From DATLZB01 sp035574175 (lineage in GTDB: Bacteria > Pseudomonadota > Alphaproteobacteria > Rhizobiales > Hyphomicrobiaceae), in contig DATLZB010000160.1 of the NCBI GenBank assembly GCA_035574175.1, forward strand, positions 1-6,850: DNA of 6,850 nucleotides, read 5' to 3'. Shown piece by piece: positions 1-5,787 of the stretch. Below the pieces are notes generated by a model. It saw only the letters and a program-made list of their open reading frames with translations, did not search any database and was not told where the DNA came from. Every line of letters starts with the position of its first letter. Position 1 is the stretch's first letter. The translations under genes were made by a program, and so were the position numbers.

Positions 1-648
1 GACCACCTCGAAGTGAGGCTTGGCGTCCTGAAGGTTGTACTTGTTGCCGGCTGCGCCCTTGAAAAGCGGGTCGCTCTCCAGATCGGCCCGGTGCAGCCAC
101 GACACGTGGCTTGAGTCGATGCCGCCTTCGAGCGCCTGCAGCCAGTTGCACTCCTGCAGGCGCTTGGAGACGAACGACTGCGTTTCCGGCACCTTGATGA
201 ACTCCCATTCGGGCGGCGGCGGCTGCTTCTCGGGAGGGCCCAGATAGGTCCACAGCACAGGGCCAATCTTGACCAGCGGATAGCTCTTCAACTTGATCTT
301 TCTGGCGAAACCGCTCTCCTCAGGCTCCGATGGCACCTCGGTGCACTGCCCCGTCACATCGTACTTCCAGCCGTGGTAGGGACAGCGGATGCCGCACTCC
401 TCGTTGCGTCCGAACCAGAGCGATACACCGCGGTGCGCACAGAACTCGTCGATGAGGCCCATGCGACCTTGCGAGTCGCGGATGGCCAGCAGGCGCTCGG
501 AGAGCAGCTTGACCCGCACCGGCGGGCAATCGTTCTCTGGAAGCTCGCGCGCGAGGAGGGCGGGAATCCAATAGCACCGGAATAAGGCTCCCATCGGGGT
601 CCCTGGGCCGGTCTGGGTCAAGAGATCGTTCTGTTCCTTCCTGAGCAT
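1..648 (-). CDS. Rieske non-heme iron aromatic ring-hydroxylating oxygenase, alpha subunit (phthalate 4,5-dioxygenase-like), N-terminal part
   Basis: Catalytic subunit of a ring-hydroxylating oxygenase, which uses O2 and two electrons to hydroxylate an aromatic ring in the cytoplasm. Only the first 216 codons are present; the gene runs off the left edge (family members are about 420-450 residues). The Rieske [2Fe-2S] motif is clear: C70-A-H72-R-G, then C89-P-Y-H92-G-W. The start of the catalytic domain is also present, with N168 and E174-G-G-I-D178-S-S-H181-x4-H186. By family knowledge, H181 and H186 are two of the mononuclear iron ligands and D178 bridges to the Rieske centre. The EGGIDSSH form is typical of the phthalate/vanillate (group I) oxygenases rather than the naphthalene/biphenyl type. 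The ATG at 646-648 is chosen because AGGAG lies 7 bases upstream. It is divergent from the ferredoxin gene. The substrate cannot be read from the sequence; phthalate-like acids are suggested by the decarboxylase nearby. Confidence 0.9.
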   Translation of the reverse strand, partial: MLRKEQNDLLTQTGPGTPMGALFRCYWIPALLARELPENDCPPVRVKLLSERLLAIRDSQGRMGLIDEFCAHRGVSLWFGRNEECGIRCPYHGWKYDVTGQCTEVPSEPEESGFARKIKLKSYPLVKIGPVLWTYLGPPEKQPPPPEWEFIKVPETQSFVSKRLQECNWLQALEGGIDSSHVSWLHRADLESDPLFKGAAGNKYNLQDAKPHFEVV

Positions 649-728
649 GGTCGGACTCCTTGTTCGAGCGACGTGTCGAAGCAGCCTACCCCGCATCGAG
701 GCCGAGATCGCTGCAGACGCGGCGAGGG

Positions 729-758
729 TTGACCGCGTCCGCAACCACCTGCTATGAC
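729..758 (+). promoter_or_regulatory. Possible sigma70-type promoter for the Rieske ferredoxin gene
   Basis: TTGACC at 729-734 (5 of 6 matches to TTGACA) and TATGAC at 753-758 (4 of 6 to TATAAT) are separated by 18 bases. Transcription would start near 765, just before the inverted repeats at 769-797. A competing reading uses ATGACG (754-759) and TATACG (776-781). Both are predictions from sequence alone. Confidence 0.35.
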
Positions 759-768
759 GCAGATCATG

Positions 769-797
769 GTTCCTTTATACGGAACGCTGTTCCGGAA
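769..797. promoter_or_regulatory. Inverted-repeat operator candidate in the divergent promoter region
   Basis: Four alternating half-sites lie in 29 bases: GTTCC (769-773), CGGAAC (780-785), GTTCCG (789-794) and GGAA (794-797). The core CGGAAC-GCT-GTTCCG is a perfect palindrome with 6-base arms, and TTCCGGAA (790-797) is a second, overlapping one. IclR-family regulators are known to bind short palindromes, often of the GGAA/TTCC type. The IclR gene just downstream is therefore the natural candidate to bind here; that link is inference. Confidence 0.5.
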
Positions 798-803
798 TGT
801 CGC
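774..803 (-). promoter_or_regulatory. Possible sigma70-type promoter for the leftward oxygenase gene
   Basis: Read on the minus strand, GCGACA (803-798, 4 of 6) and TATAAA (779-774, 5 of 6) are separated by 18 bases. The 18-base spacer contains the perfect inverted repeat at 780-794. The start would be near 767, giving a leader of about 120 bases before the oxygenase ATG. A protein bound to the repeat would block this promoter directly. Confidence 0.4.
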
Positions 804-855
804 GGTGCCCTATAGCCCCGGCACTTGGAAGCGTCAACGAGGAGGCCTCCAACAG

Positions 856-1170
856 ATGGCAGACGTGCAGCGCATCGCCCTGTGCAAGACCGAGGACGTC
901 GCCGTGGGCACGGCGCTCAAGGTGGAAACCGAGGGATTGACACTGGCCGTGTTCAACGTTGGCGGCGAGTTCTACGTGCTCGACGATATGTGCACGCACG
1001 GACCGGGATCGCTATCGGAGGGCTACATCGAGGACGATGTGGTCGAGTGCGACTTTCACAATGGGAAATTCAACATACGCACCGGCGAGGTGGTGGCCCC
1101 GCCATGCATGATCCCGGCCAAGACCTATCCGGTGACGATCGAAGACGGCACCGTGTACATCGAGGTGTAG
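856..1170 (+). CDS. Rieske-type [2Fe-2S] ferredoxin, electron carrier for the oxygenase
   Basis: A 104-residue soluble Rieske ferredoxin that would carry single electrons from the reductase to the oxygenase. The cluster ligands are C46-T-H48 and C65-D-F-H68 with 16 residues between the pairs, followed by the usual N-G-K-F strand and a proline-bearing loop (A-P-P). The length matches the NagAb/BphA3/CarAc-type ferredoxins (about 100-110). The ATG at 856 is chosen because AGGAGG (840-845) lies 10 bases before it and the family starts at this point. The frame is open back to an ATG at 754, but the extra 34 residues resemble no ferredoxin and overlap the predicted promoters and repeats. It is divergent from the oxygenase gene and 147 bases ahead of the regulator. 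Small Rieske proteins also serve as nitrite reductase subunits, but the neighbours favour oxygenase service. Confidence 0.9.
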   Translation: MADVQRIALCKTEDVAVGTALKVETEGLTLAVFNVGGEFYVLDDMCTHGPGSLSEGYIEDDVVECDFHNGKFNIRTGEVVAPPCMIPAKTYPVTIEDGTVYIEV

Positions 1171-1187
1171 TTGCGCACGGGTTCCGT

Positions 1188-1215
1188 TTGACACCGGCTT
1201 GGCGGTTGCTAAATT
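1188..1215 (+). promoter_or_regulatory. Probable sigma70 promoter of the IclR regulator-reductase-decarboxylase unit
   Basis: A perfect TTGACA (1188-1193) is followed after 16 bases by TAAATT (1210-1215, 4 of 6), preceded by TG one base upstream (1207-1208), which makes an extended -10. The predicted start is near 1222, with a leader of about 95 bases to the regulator ATG. GTTCCG (1181-1186) sits just upstream of the -35 and CGGAAC (1236-1241) just downstream of the start. These are the same hexamers that form the palindrome at 780-794. Confidence 0.55.
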
Positions 1216-1317
1216 GCGAACGCCGGTCGGCATAGCGGAACATCGAGAGGACGGCCCATCGACGGCGAGTGGCGCCGGGCGCCGGCGTGGTTGCAAGCTG
1301 CATGCCGAGGAGCGGTA

Positions 1318-2208
1318 ATGACTGACGTTCGTCCCCTTCGCAGCCGTGGCGAGCGGCGCCCCGTGCGCGGCCTCGTTCCTTCCGTGCGCGCCGTGAAGGG
1401 GCCGGCCGCCGCGGCGCGGTTCACCGCGCGGGGAGGCGATGGAAGGCGGCTGTCTTCCGTCGCGACCGCCATCGCGCTGCTCAAAAGCTTCTCCGAGGAG
1501 GAGTACGAGATCGGCGTCAGCGACCTTGCCCGCAGCCTCGGCGTCGCCAAGAGCACGGTGCACCGGCTGGCGCGCACGTTGGTCTCCGAGGGCCTGCTCG
1601 AGCAAAACCCGGAGACGGAAAAATATCGGCTCGGAATCGCGCTGTTCGGGCTCGGTGCGCTGGTCCGCCGCCGCATGAACCTGTCGAGCGAGGCCCGCCA
1701 GGACCTCTTCGCCCTGCGGCAGGCAACCGGGGAAACGGTACAGCTGGCGATCCTCGACCAGGCGGAGATCATGTATATCTACAATCTGGAAAGCACCCAG
1801 GCGATCCGCGTCACCTCCGATATCGGCGTGAGAAAGCCGGCCTTCTGCACGGCCAACGGACGCGCGATCCTGGCTTTCCAAAATGAGGAGATGATCGCAG
1901 CCGTGATCGGCCGCGGCCTGGAGCCGCGAGCGCCGAAGACGGACACCGATCCGAAGCGCCTGCTCAGGATACTGGCGGAGGTGCGCGCGCGCGGATACGC
2001 CACGGAGGACGAGGAGAGCGAAGCCGGCATGCGGGCGGTTGCCGCCCCGATCCGGGGCGCCGGCGGACAGGTGGTCGGCTCAGTCGGCGTCGCCGGTCCG
2101 GTCCAGCGGCTCACCAAGGAAGCGCTGACGAAACTCGCGCCGTTGGTAATCAGGACGGCGCAGGCCATTTCCGAGCGCCTCGGCCATCAATACCGGACGG
2201 CATACTGA
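1318..2208 (+). CDS. IclR-family transcriptional regulator
   Basis: A 296-residue DNA-binding regulator, probably controlling this catabolic cluster in response to an aromatic acid. An N-terminal winged helix-turn-helix spans residues 45 to about 110, with helix-turn-helix sequence I65-G-V-S-D-L-A-R-S-L-G-V and recognition helix A77-K-S-T-V-H-R-L-A-R-T-L. The IclR effector-binding domain follows, with the typical CTANGRAILA segment and the G-Y-A-T-E-D-E-E-S-E-A-G-M-R-A-V-A-A-P stretch. The ATG at 1318 has GAGGAG 5 bases upstream. The first 44 residues are an arginine- and alanine-rich extension beyond the usual 250-280 residues and are probably disordered; a GTG at 1384 is another in-frame start. 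The stop is followed after one base by the reductase ATG, so the two are probably translationally coupled. The effector and whether it activates or represses are not visible. Confidence 0.93.
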   Translation: MTDVRPLRSRGERRPVRGLVPSVRAVKGPAAAARFTARGGDGRRLSSVATAIALLKSFSEEEYEIGVSDLARSLGVAKSTVHRLARTLVSEGLLEQNPETEKYRLGIALFGLGALVRRRMNLSSEARQDLFALRQATGETVQLAILDQAEIMYIYNLESTQAIRVTSDIGVRKPAFCTANGRAILAFQNEEMIAAVIGRGLEPRAPKTDTDPKRLLRILAEVRARGYATEDEESEAGMRAVAAPIRGAGGQVVGSVGVAGPVQRLTKEALTKLAPLVIRTAQAISERLGHQYRTAY

Positions 2209-2209
2209 A

Positions 2210-3226
2210 ATGGCACGCATCACGCTCGCCAACTCCGAGATCGCCTTCGACTGTCCTGCGGACGACACGGTGCTGAGGGCCGCGCTTAGGTCGGGGCTTG
2301 GGTTTCCCTACGAATGCAACGTCGGTTCGTGCGGCAACTGCCGCTTCGAGCTCGTCGAGGGCGAGATCCGCCACGAGCGGCAAGACGCTCCGGCCTGGAC
2401 CGAACGGGACCGGCAGCGCAAGCGCTGGCTCGGCTGCCAATCGCGGGCGCTCACCGACTGCCGGATCAAAGTCGCCCTGCGCGACCATTACAAGAGCCGT
2501 CACCCCCCGAAACGGACGCGAGCACAGTTGTTCGCGACGGAGGATCTCACCCACGACATGCGCGAGTTCCGCTTCAGACTGTCGGACCGTGCCCCGTTCC
2601 TGCCCGGACAGTATGCGCTCCTCTATGTGCCGGGCGTCACCGGGGCACGCGCCTACTCTATGTGCAACGTCAGCGACAGCGGCGAGGAGTGGCACTTCCA
2701 GATTAAGCGTGTGCCGGGAGGAGCGGCCACCGAGCGCCTCTTCTCTCACACGCCGCCGGCCACCAAGATCGCCGTCGACGGCCCCTTCGGCATGGCCTAC
2801 CTGCGGGAAGACGCCCCGCGCGATGTGTTGTGCCTCGCCGGCGGCTCAGGACTCTCGCCGATGATCTCGATCGCGCGCGCCTTCGCGGCCAGTCCCAAGC
2901 TCAAGCAGCGCGAACTCCATTTCGTCTATGGTGGCCGTCGTACCCGCGACATCTGTGGGGAACGGATGCTCGAGCTGCTCGACGGCTTTGGCAGCCGCAT
3001 CCGCTACTATCCGTGCATTTCGATGCCGGAAGATGATCCGGACGCTGCCTCCTTTGCCGGCCACACAGGTTTCGTCCATGACGTGGCACGGGCCCTGTTC
3101 GGCGAACGCCTTCCGCAATTCGAGGTGTACTTCGCGGGCCCACCGGCCATGGCCACCGCCGTGCAGGCAATGCTCATTTCCGCCAAGGTACCGCCGGCGC
3201 AGATGCACTTCGACCAGTTCTATTAA
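2210..3226 (+). CDS. Oxygenase electron-transfer reductase: plant-type [2Fe-2S] ferredoxin, FAD and NAD(P)H domains
   Basis: A 338-residue flavoprotein that would take hydride from NAD(P)H and pass electrons through FAD and its own [2Fe-2S] cluster to the Rieske ferredoxin. Domain order is ferredoxin (1-90), FAD-binding (about 100-200) and NAD-binding (about 203-338). Cluster ligands are C36-N-V-G-S-C41-G-N-C44 and C76. R147-A-Y-S150 is the flavin-binding RxYS motif, and G211-G-S-G-L-S-P217 is the nucleotide-binding glycine loop. A-G-P-P-A-M near the C-terminus is the usual last segment. This is the NdoR/BenC/AntC/AscD-like layout, unlike the phthalate dioxygenase reductase, which has FMN first and ferredoxin last. 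It starts one base after the regulator stop with no strong ribosome-binding site, so it likely depends on coupling. The decarboxylase follows after 26 bases. The precise electron acceptor is inferred from context. Confidence 0.92.
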   Translation: MARITLANSEIAFDCPADDTVLRAALRSGLGFPYECNVGSCGNCRFELVEGEIRHERQDAPAWTERDRQRKRWLGCQSRALTDCRIKVALRDHYKSRHPPKRTRAQLFATEDLTHDMREFRFRLSDRAPFLPGQYALLYVPGVTGARAYSMCNVSDSGEEWHFQIKRVPGGAATERLFSHTPPATKIAVDGPFGMAYLREDAPRDVLCLAGGSGLSPMISIARAFAASPKLKQRELHFVYGGRRTRDICGERMLELLDGFGSRIRYYPCISMPEDDPDAASFAGHTGFVHDVARALFGERLPQFEVYFAGPPAMATAVQAMLISAKVPPAQMHFDQFY

Positions 3227-3252
3227 TCGTTCCTCGAGGGAGGGAAGGCGAC

Positions 3253-4239
3253 ATGGCACGGCTCCAACTGTCGTTCGCGTGCTGGAACTACGACCGCACG
3301 CGCGCGCTGCAGGACGGCAGCGTGAGACCGGAGGGCATCGATCTCAACTTCCTCGAGATGCCGGTGGAGGAGACCTTCTTCCGCATGGTCCGCCATCGGG
3401 AGTTCGACGTGTCGGAGATGTCGCTTTCCTCCTATTGCGTCACCCTGTTCAAGGACCCGCAGCCGTTTGTCGCCATACCCGTCTTTACCTCCCGCCTCTT
3501 CCGCCATTCCTGCATCTATGTGAACGCCAAGGCAGGCATCCGCGAGCCCAAGGACCTAATCGGCAAGCGCATCGGCGTTCCCGAGTACCAGATGACGGCG
3601 GCGGTGTGGATCCGCGGCATCCTCGCCGAGCACTTCGGCGTGCCAGTCGACAGCGTTACCTACTTCACCGGCGGCGAGGAGGAGCCGGGGCGGCCCGAGA
3701 AGCAGAGGCTCGAACTGCCGGCGAGCATCAAGGTCGTGCCGATTCCGCCGGAGAAGACGCTCGCACGCATGCTGGCGGCTGGCGAAATCGATGCCCTTCA
3801 CACCTCGCGCATGCCCTCCACCCACGACGGTAAGACGGTGGTGCGCCTGTTTCCCAACTTCCTGGAGGTCGAGCGGGCCTACTACAAGCAAACGGGCATC
3901 TTCCCCATCATGCACACGGTCGCCGTCCGCCGCGAGCTGTACGAGCGCCACCGCTGGGTGGTTCAGTCCCTCTACAAGGCCTTCCTGGAGGCGCAGCGGC
4001 GCACCTACCTCGACTTGAAGCAGACCAACATGCTGCAGGCCATGGTGCCGTGGCTGCACGCGCACGTGGAGGAGGCGGTGCGCGAGATGGGCGAGGACTA
4101 CTGGCCCTATGGCGTGCAGAACAACCGCACGACGCTCGAAACCTTCCTGCGCTACCACCACGGGCAGGGCCTCTCCAGGCGGCTGCTCAAGGCCGAGGAG
4201 CTGTTCGCGCCGGAGACGCTTGAGTCTTTCAAGGTATGA
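3253..4239 (+). CDS. 4,5-dihydroxyphthalate decarboxylase-like protein (Pht5 family, binding-protein fold)
   Basis: A 328-residue protein resembling the 4,5-dihydroxyphthalate decarboxylase of the phthalate pathway, which converts 4,5-dihydroxyphthalate to protocatechuate plus CO2. Family-like segments are A9-C-W-N-Y-D-R-T-R-A-L19, E39-E-T-F-F-R-M45 and F51-D-V-S-E-M-S-L-S-S60, followed by G-K-R-I-G-V-P-E-Y-Q-M-T. The fold belongs to the NMT1-type periplasmic binding proteins, and many homologues are annotated as ABC substrate-binding proteins. This one has no signal peptide and begins directly with the first beta strand, so it should be cytoplasmic, which favours an enzyme. The ATG at 3253 follows a strong purine-rich site (GGGAGGGAAGG, 3238-3248). 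It is probably co-transcribed with the reductase 26 bases upstream. Family members of unknown substrate are common, so another ring-hydroxylated carboxylate is possible. Confidence 0.85.
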   Translation: MARLQLSFACWNYDRTRALQDGSVRPEGIDLNFLEMPVEETFFRMVRHREFDVSEMSLSSYCVTLFKDPQPFVAIPVFTSRLFRHSCIYVNAKAGIREPKDLIGKRIGVPEYQMTAAVWIRGILAEHFGVPVDSVTYFTGGEEEPGRPEKQRLELPASIKVVPIPPEKTLARMLAAGEIDALHTSRMPSTHDGKTVVRLFPNFLEVERAYYKQTGIFPIMHTVAVRRELYERHRWVVQSLYKAFLEAQRRTYLDLKQTNMLQAMVPWLHAHVEEAVREMGEDYWPYGVQNNRTTLETFLRYHHGQGLSRRLLKAEELFAPETLESFKV

Positions 4240-4243
4240 TCCT

Positions 4244-4273
4244 GCCCCTCCCAGACGCACCCGGGGGTGGGGC
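4244..4273 (+). terminator. GC-rich stem-loop after the decarboxylase gene
   Basis: GCCCCTCCC (4244-4252) can pair with GGGTGGGGC (4265-4273), with one T-T mismatch and a 12-base loop, starting 5 bases after the stop codon. There is no following T run, so it is not a classical intrinsic terminator. It may mark the end of the regulator-reductase-decarboxylase transcript or protect its 3' end. Confidence 0.3.
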
Positions 4274-4463
4274 TAACGTCATCAAAAAGCCATGGCCCTG
4301 GTGTTCGCCGGAAGGTGCCAAGATCCCAGGGAGAGGGCGCCTTGCAGCGGGCGGCATGCGCATGAAGCGGACGGCGGCGGCAGGGGCCGCGGCCTGACCG
4401 GCGCCGGCCCGAGCGGGCTGAACCGCGTGCTTCACCGACTGTTCTCTGCAGCGCTCCAAAGTC

Positions 4464-4473
4464 GAGGGGAGGA
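4464..4473 (+). promoter_or_regulatory. Ribosome-binding site that selects the GTG start of the TAXI gene
   Basis: GAGGGGAGGA at 4464-4473 is a strong Shine-Dalgarno sequence. The in-frame TTG at 4474 abuts it with no spacer, while the in-frame GTG at 4480 lies 6 bases after it. The GTG is therefore the better start. Confidence 0.7.
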
Positions 4474-4479
4474 TTGTCC

Positions 4480-5712
4480 GTGATTGCTAGTGTCTTCACC
4501 CGCCTCGGTATCGCGGCGGTACTCATCGTCTCGACTTTTCCGGTGCTAGCGCAAGGCCCCTCGGAGCCAATCGTCCTCGCCCAGGCACGGCAGAAGGCCA
4601 AAGAGATACCGGTTCCAAAGAAGGCCTTGCCGATCCCCGATAAGCCAGTGGGCGAGACCGAGAGCGACACCAGGGCGCGCATCAACAACTGGACGGTCGG
4701 CCTCGCCGGCGGCCTACTCGAGGGGACTTTCGTGCAGTACGCGGCCGATCTCGGCAAGGCGCTCGACGACGGCGACAACCTGCGCGTTCTGCCGATCATC
4801 AGCTACGGCGCGGTCGGCAACGTCAGCGACCTGCTCTATCTCAAAGGCGTCGACTTCGCCATCACCTATGCCGATGTGCTCGACCACTTCAAGAACGTCG
4901 AGAAGATCCCCAACATCGAGCGGCGCATCAACTACGTGATCCCGATGTTCGAGGGCGAACTGCACGTGCTCGCCCGCGGCGAGATCAGGAAGCTTGAGGA
5001 CCTCGCCGGCAAGAAGGTCAACTTCAACACGATCGGCAGCGCCGCCAATTATACGGGCGGCATCGTGTTCGACCGCCTCGGCATCAAGGTGGAGCGCATT
5101 TACAAGAACAATGCCGTCGCCGTCGAGGACATGCGCAAGGGCGACATCGCCGCCATCGTCCACGTGGTCGGTAAGCCCAACAGCCTGTTCACCAACATGA
5201 AGCCGGAGCCGGACTTCCACTTCCTGCCCCTGCAGTACTCGGAGAAGTTCCAGGACTACTATTCGCCGACCGAGCTTACGAACGCGGACTATCCGAAGCT
5301 CATCAAGCCGGGCGAGACCGTCCCGACCATTTCCGTGGCGGCGCTGCTTGCGGTCTACAACTGGCAGACGAACGGTGATCGTTATCGCCGCGTGGCGCGT
5401 TTCATCGAGTACCTGTTCGACCGCTTCGACCGGCTGCGCCAGCCGCCCTATCAGCCCAAGTGGAAGGACATGAATCTCGCCGGAACCGTGCCTGGCTGGA
5501 CCCGCTATCCGGTGGCTCAAGAGCTGGTCGACCGCGCCCTGTCGAAAACCGCGGCGCAGCCAGGGCCGCGGCCGCAGCCAGAGCCGCAGCCGGCCATCGA
5601 CCCGGTGCTGGCTCGCGCTCAGGTGAGCAAGGTGGCTCCCTACAGCCCTGCCGAGCAGGAGCGGCTGTTCCAGCAGTTCCTGGAGTGGAGCAAGCAGCTC
5701 AAGAAGAACTGA
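4480..5712 (+). CDS. TAXI-family TRAP transporter solute-binding protein
   Basis: A 410-residue exported protein of the TAXI (TRAP-associated extracytoplasmic immunogenic) family, which binds a solute in the periplasm for import. A Sec signal is visible: R8, a hydrophobic stretch at 9-23 and a likely cleavage after V-L-A24. A charged, proline-bearing linker (25-68) precedes the binding domain, which starts at W71-T-V-G-L-A-G-G-L-L-E-G-T-F84 and continues with D-F-A-I-T-Y-A-D-V. A proline-rich segment (about 357-375; P-G-P-R-P-Q-P-E-P-Q-P) then leads to a charged amphipathic C-terminal helix ending at K-Q-L-K-K-N. TAXI proteins are often about 320-340 residues, so this one is long at both ends. 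No TRAP membrane subunit (DctM or fused DctQM) is in the window; the nearest membrane transporter is the TctA-type gene at 6502. Aromatic carboxylate as the ligand is inference from the neighbours. Confidence 0.88.
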   Translation: MIASVFTRLGIAAVLIVSTFPVLAQGPSEPIVLAQARQKAKEIPVPKKALPIPDKPVGETESDTRARINNWTVGLAGGLLEGTFVQYAADLGKALDDGDNLRVLPIISYGAVGNVSDLLYLKGVDFAITYADVLDHFKNVEKIPNIERRINYVIPMFEGELHVLARGEIRKLEDLAGKKVNFNTIGSAANYTGGIVFDRLGIKVERIYKNNAVAVEDMRKGDIAAIVHVVGKPNSLFTNMKPEPDFHFLPLQYSEKFQDYYSPTELTNADYPKLIKPGETVPTISVAALLAVYNWQTNGDRYRRVARFIEYLFDRFDRLRQPPYQPKWKDMNLAGTVPGWTRYPVAQELVDRALSKTAAQPGPRPQPEPQPAIDPVLARAQVSKVAPYSPAEQERLFQQFLEWSKQLKKN

Positions 5713-5731
5713 ACCAGCGCGAAGCGGCGGT

Positions 5732-5764
5732 GGCGCCCCCCCGGTCGCCGAGGGGCCGTGCGCC
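5732..5764. terminator. Weak stem-loop in the convergent gap between the TAXI and His-rich genes
   Basis: GGCGC (5732-5736) plus CCCC (5737-5740) can pair with GGGG (5752-5755) and GCGCC (5760-5764), leaving an internal bulge on the 3' side. There is no T run on either strand. The position between two convergent stop codons (5712 and 5788) suits a shared terminator, but the structure is weak. Confidence 0.2.
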
Positions 5765-5787
5765 CTCAGCGGTCGGCCAGCACCTGG

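Noticed and set aside
754..855. Upstream extension of the ferredoxin reading frame to an ATG at 754
   Set aside because: The added 34 residues do not resemble the ferredoxin family, there is no good ribosome-binding site, and the stretch overlaps the predicted promoters and palindromes. The ATG at 856 follows AGGAGG.
1271..1283. GGCGCC-G-GGCGCC repeat in the leader of the regulator gene
   Set aside because: It could form a small hairpin, but such GC-only repeats are expected by chance in DNA this GC-rich and no regulatory logic is visible.
1012..1881. Long minus-strand open frame (289 codons)
   Set aside because: It is antisense to the ferredoxin end and the IclR gene, with low-complexity Arg/Ala/Gly-rich composition typical of shadow frames in GC-rich DNA.
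2211..2226. TGGCACG strings at 2211 and 3254 resembling the -24 part of a sigma54 promoter
   Set aside because: No matching TGC element lies at the required distance, and both strings are simply the first codons (ATG GCA CG) of the reductase and decarboxylase genes.
3556..4260. Minus-strand open frame opposite the decarboxylase gene
   Set aside because: It mirrors the third-position GC bias of the real gene on the plus strand and encodes nothing recognisable.
4474..4479. TTG at 4474 as the start of the TAXI protein
   Set aside because: It directly abuts the ribosome-binding site with no spacer; GTG at 4480 has normal spacing. The mature protein is unaffected.
4292..4483. Small plus-strand open frame of 63 codons between the decarboxylase and TAXI genes
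   Set aside because: Its composition is low-complexity Gly/Arg, it lacks a ribosome-binding site and it overlaps the start of the TAXI gene.
4714..5520. Minus-strand open frame of 268 codons opposite the TAXI gene
   Set aside because: A shadow of a clearly recognisable plus-strand gene, rich in Val/Asp/His/Arg from antisense codons.
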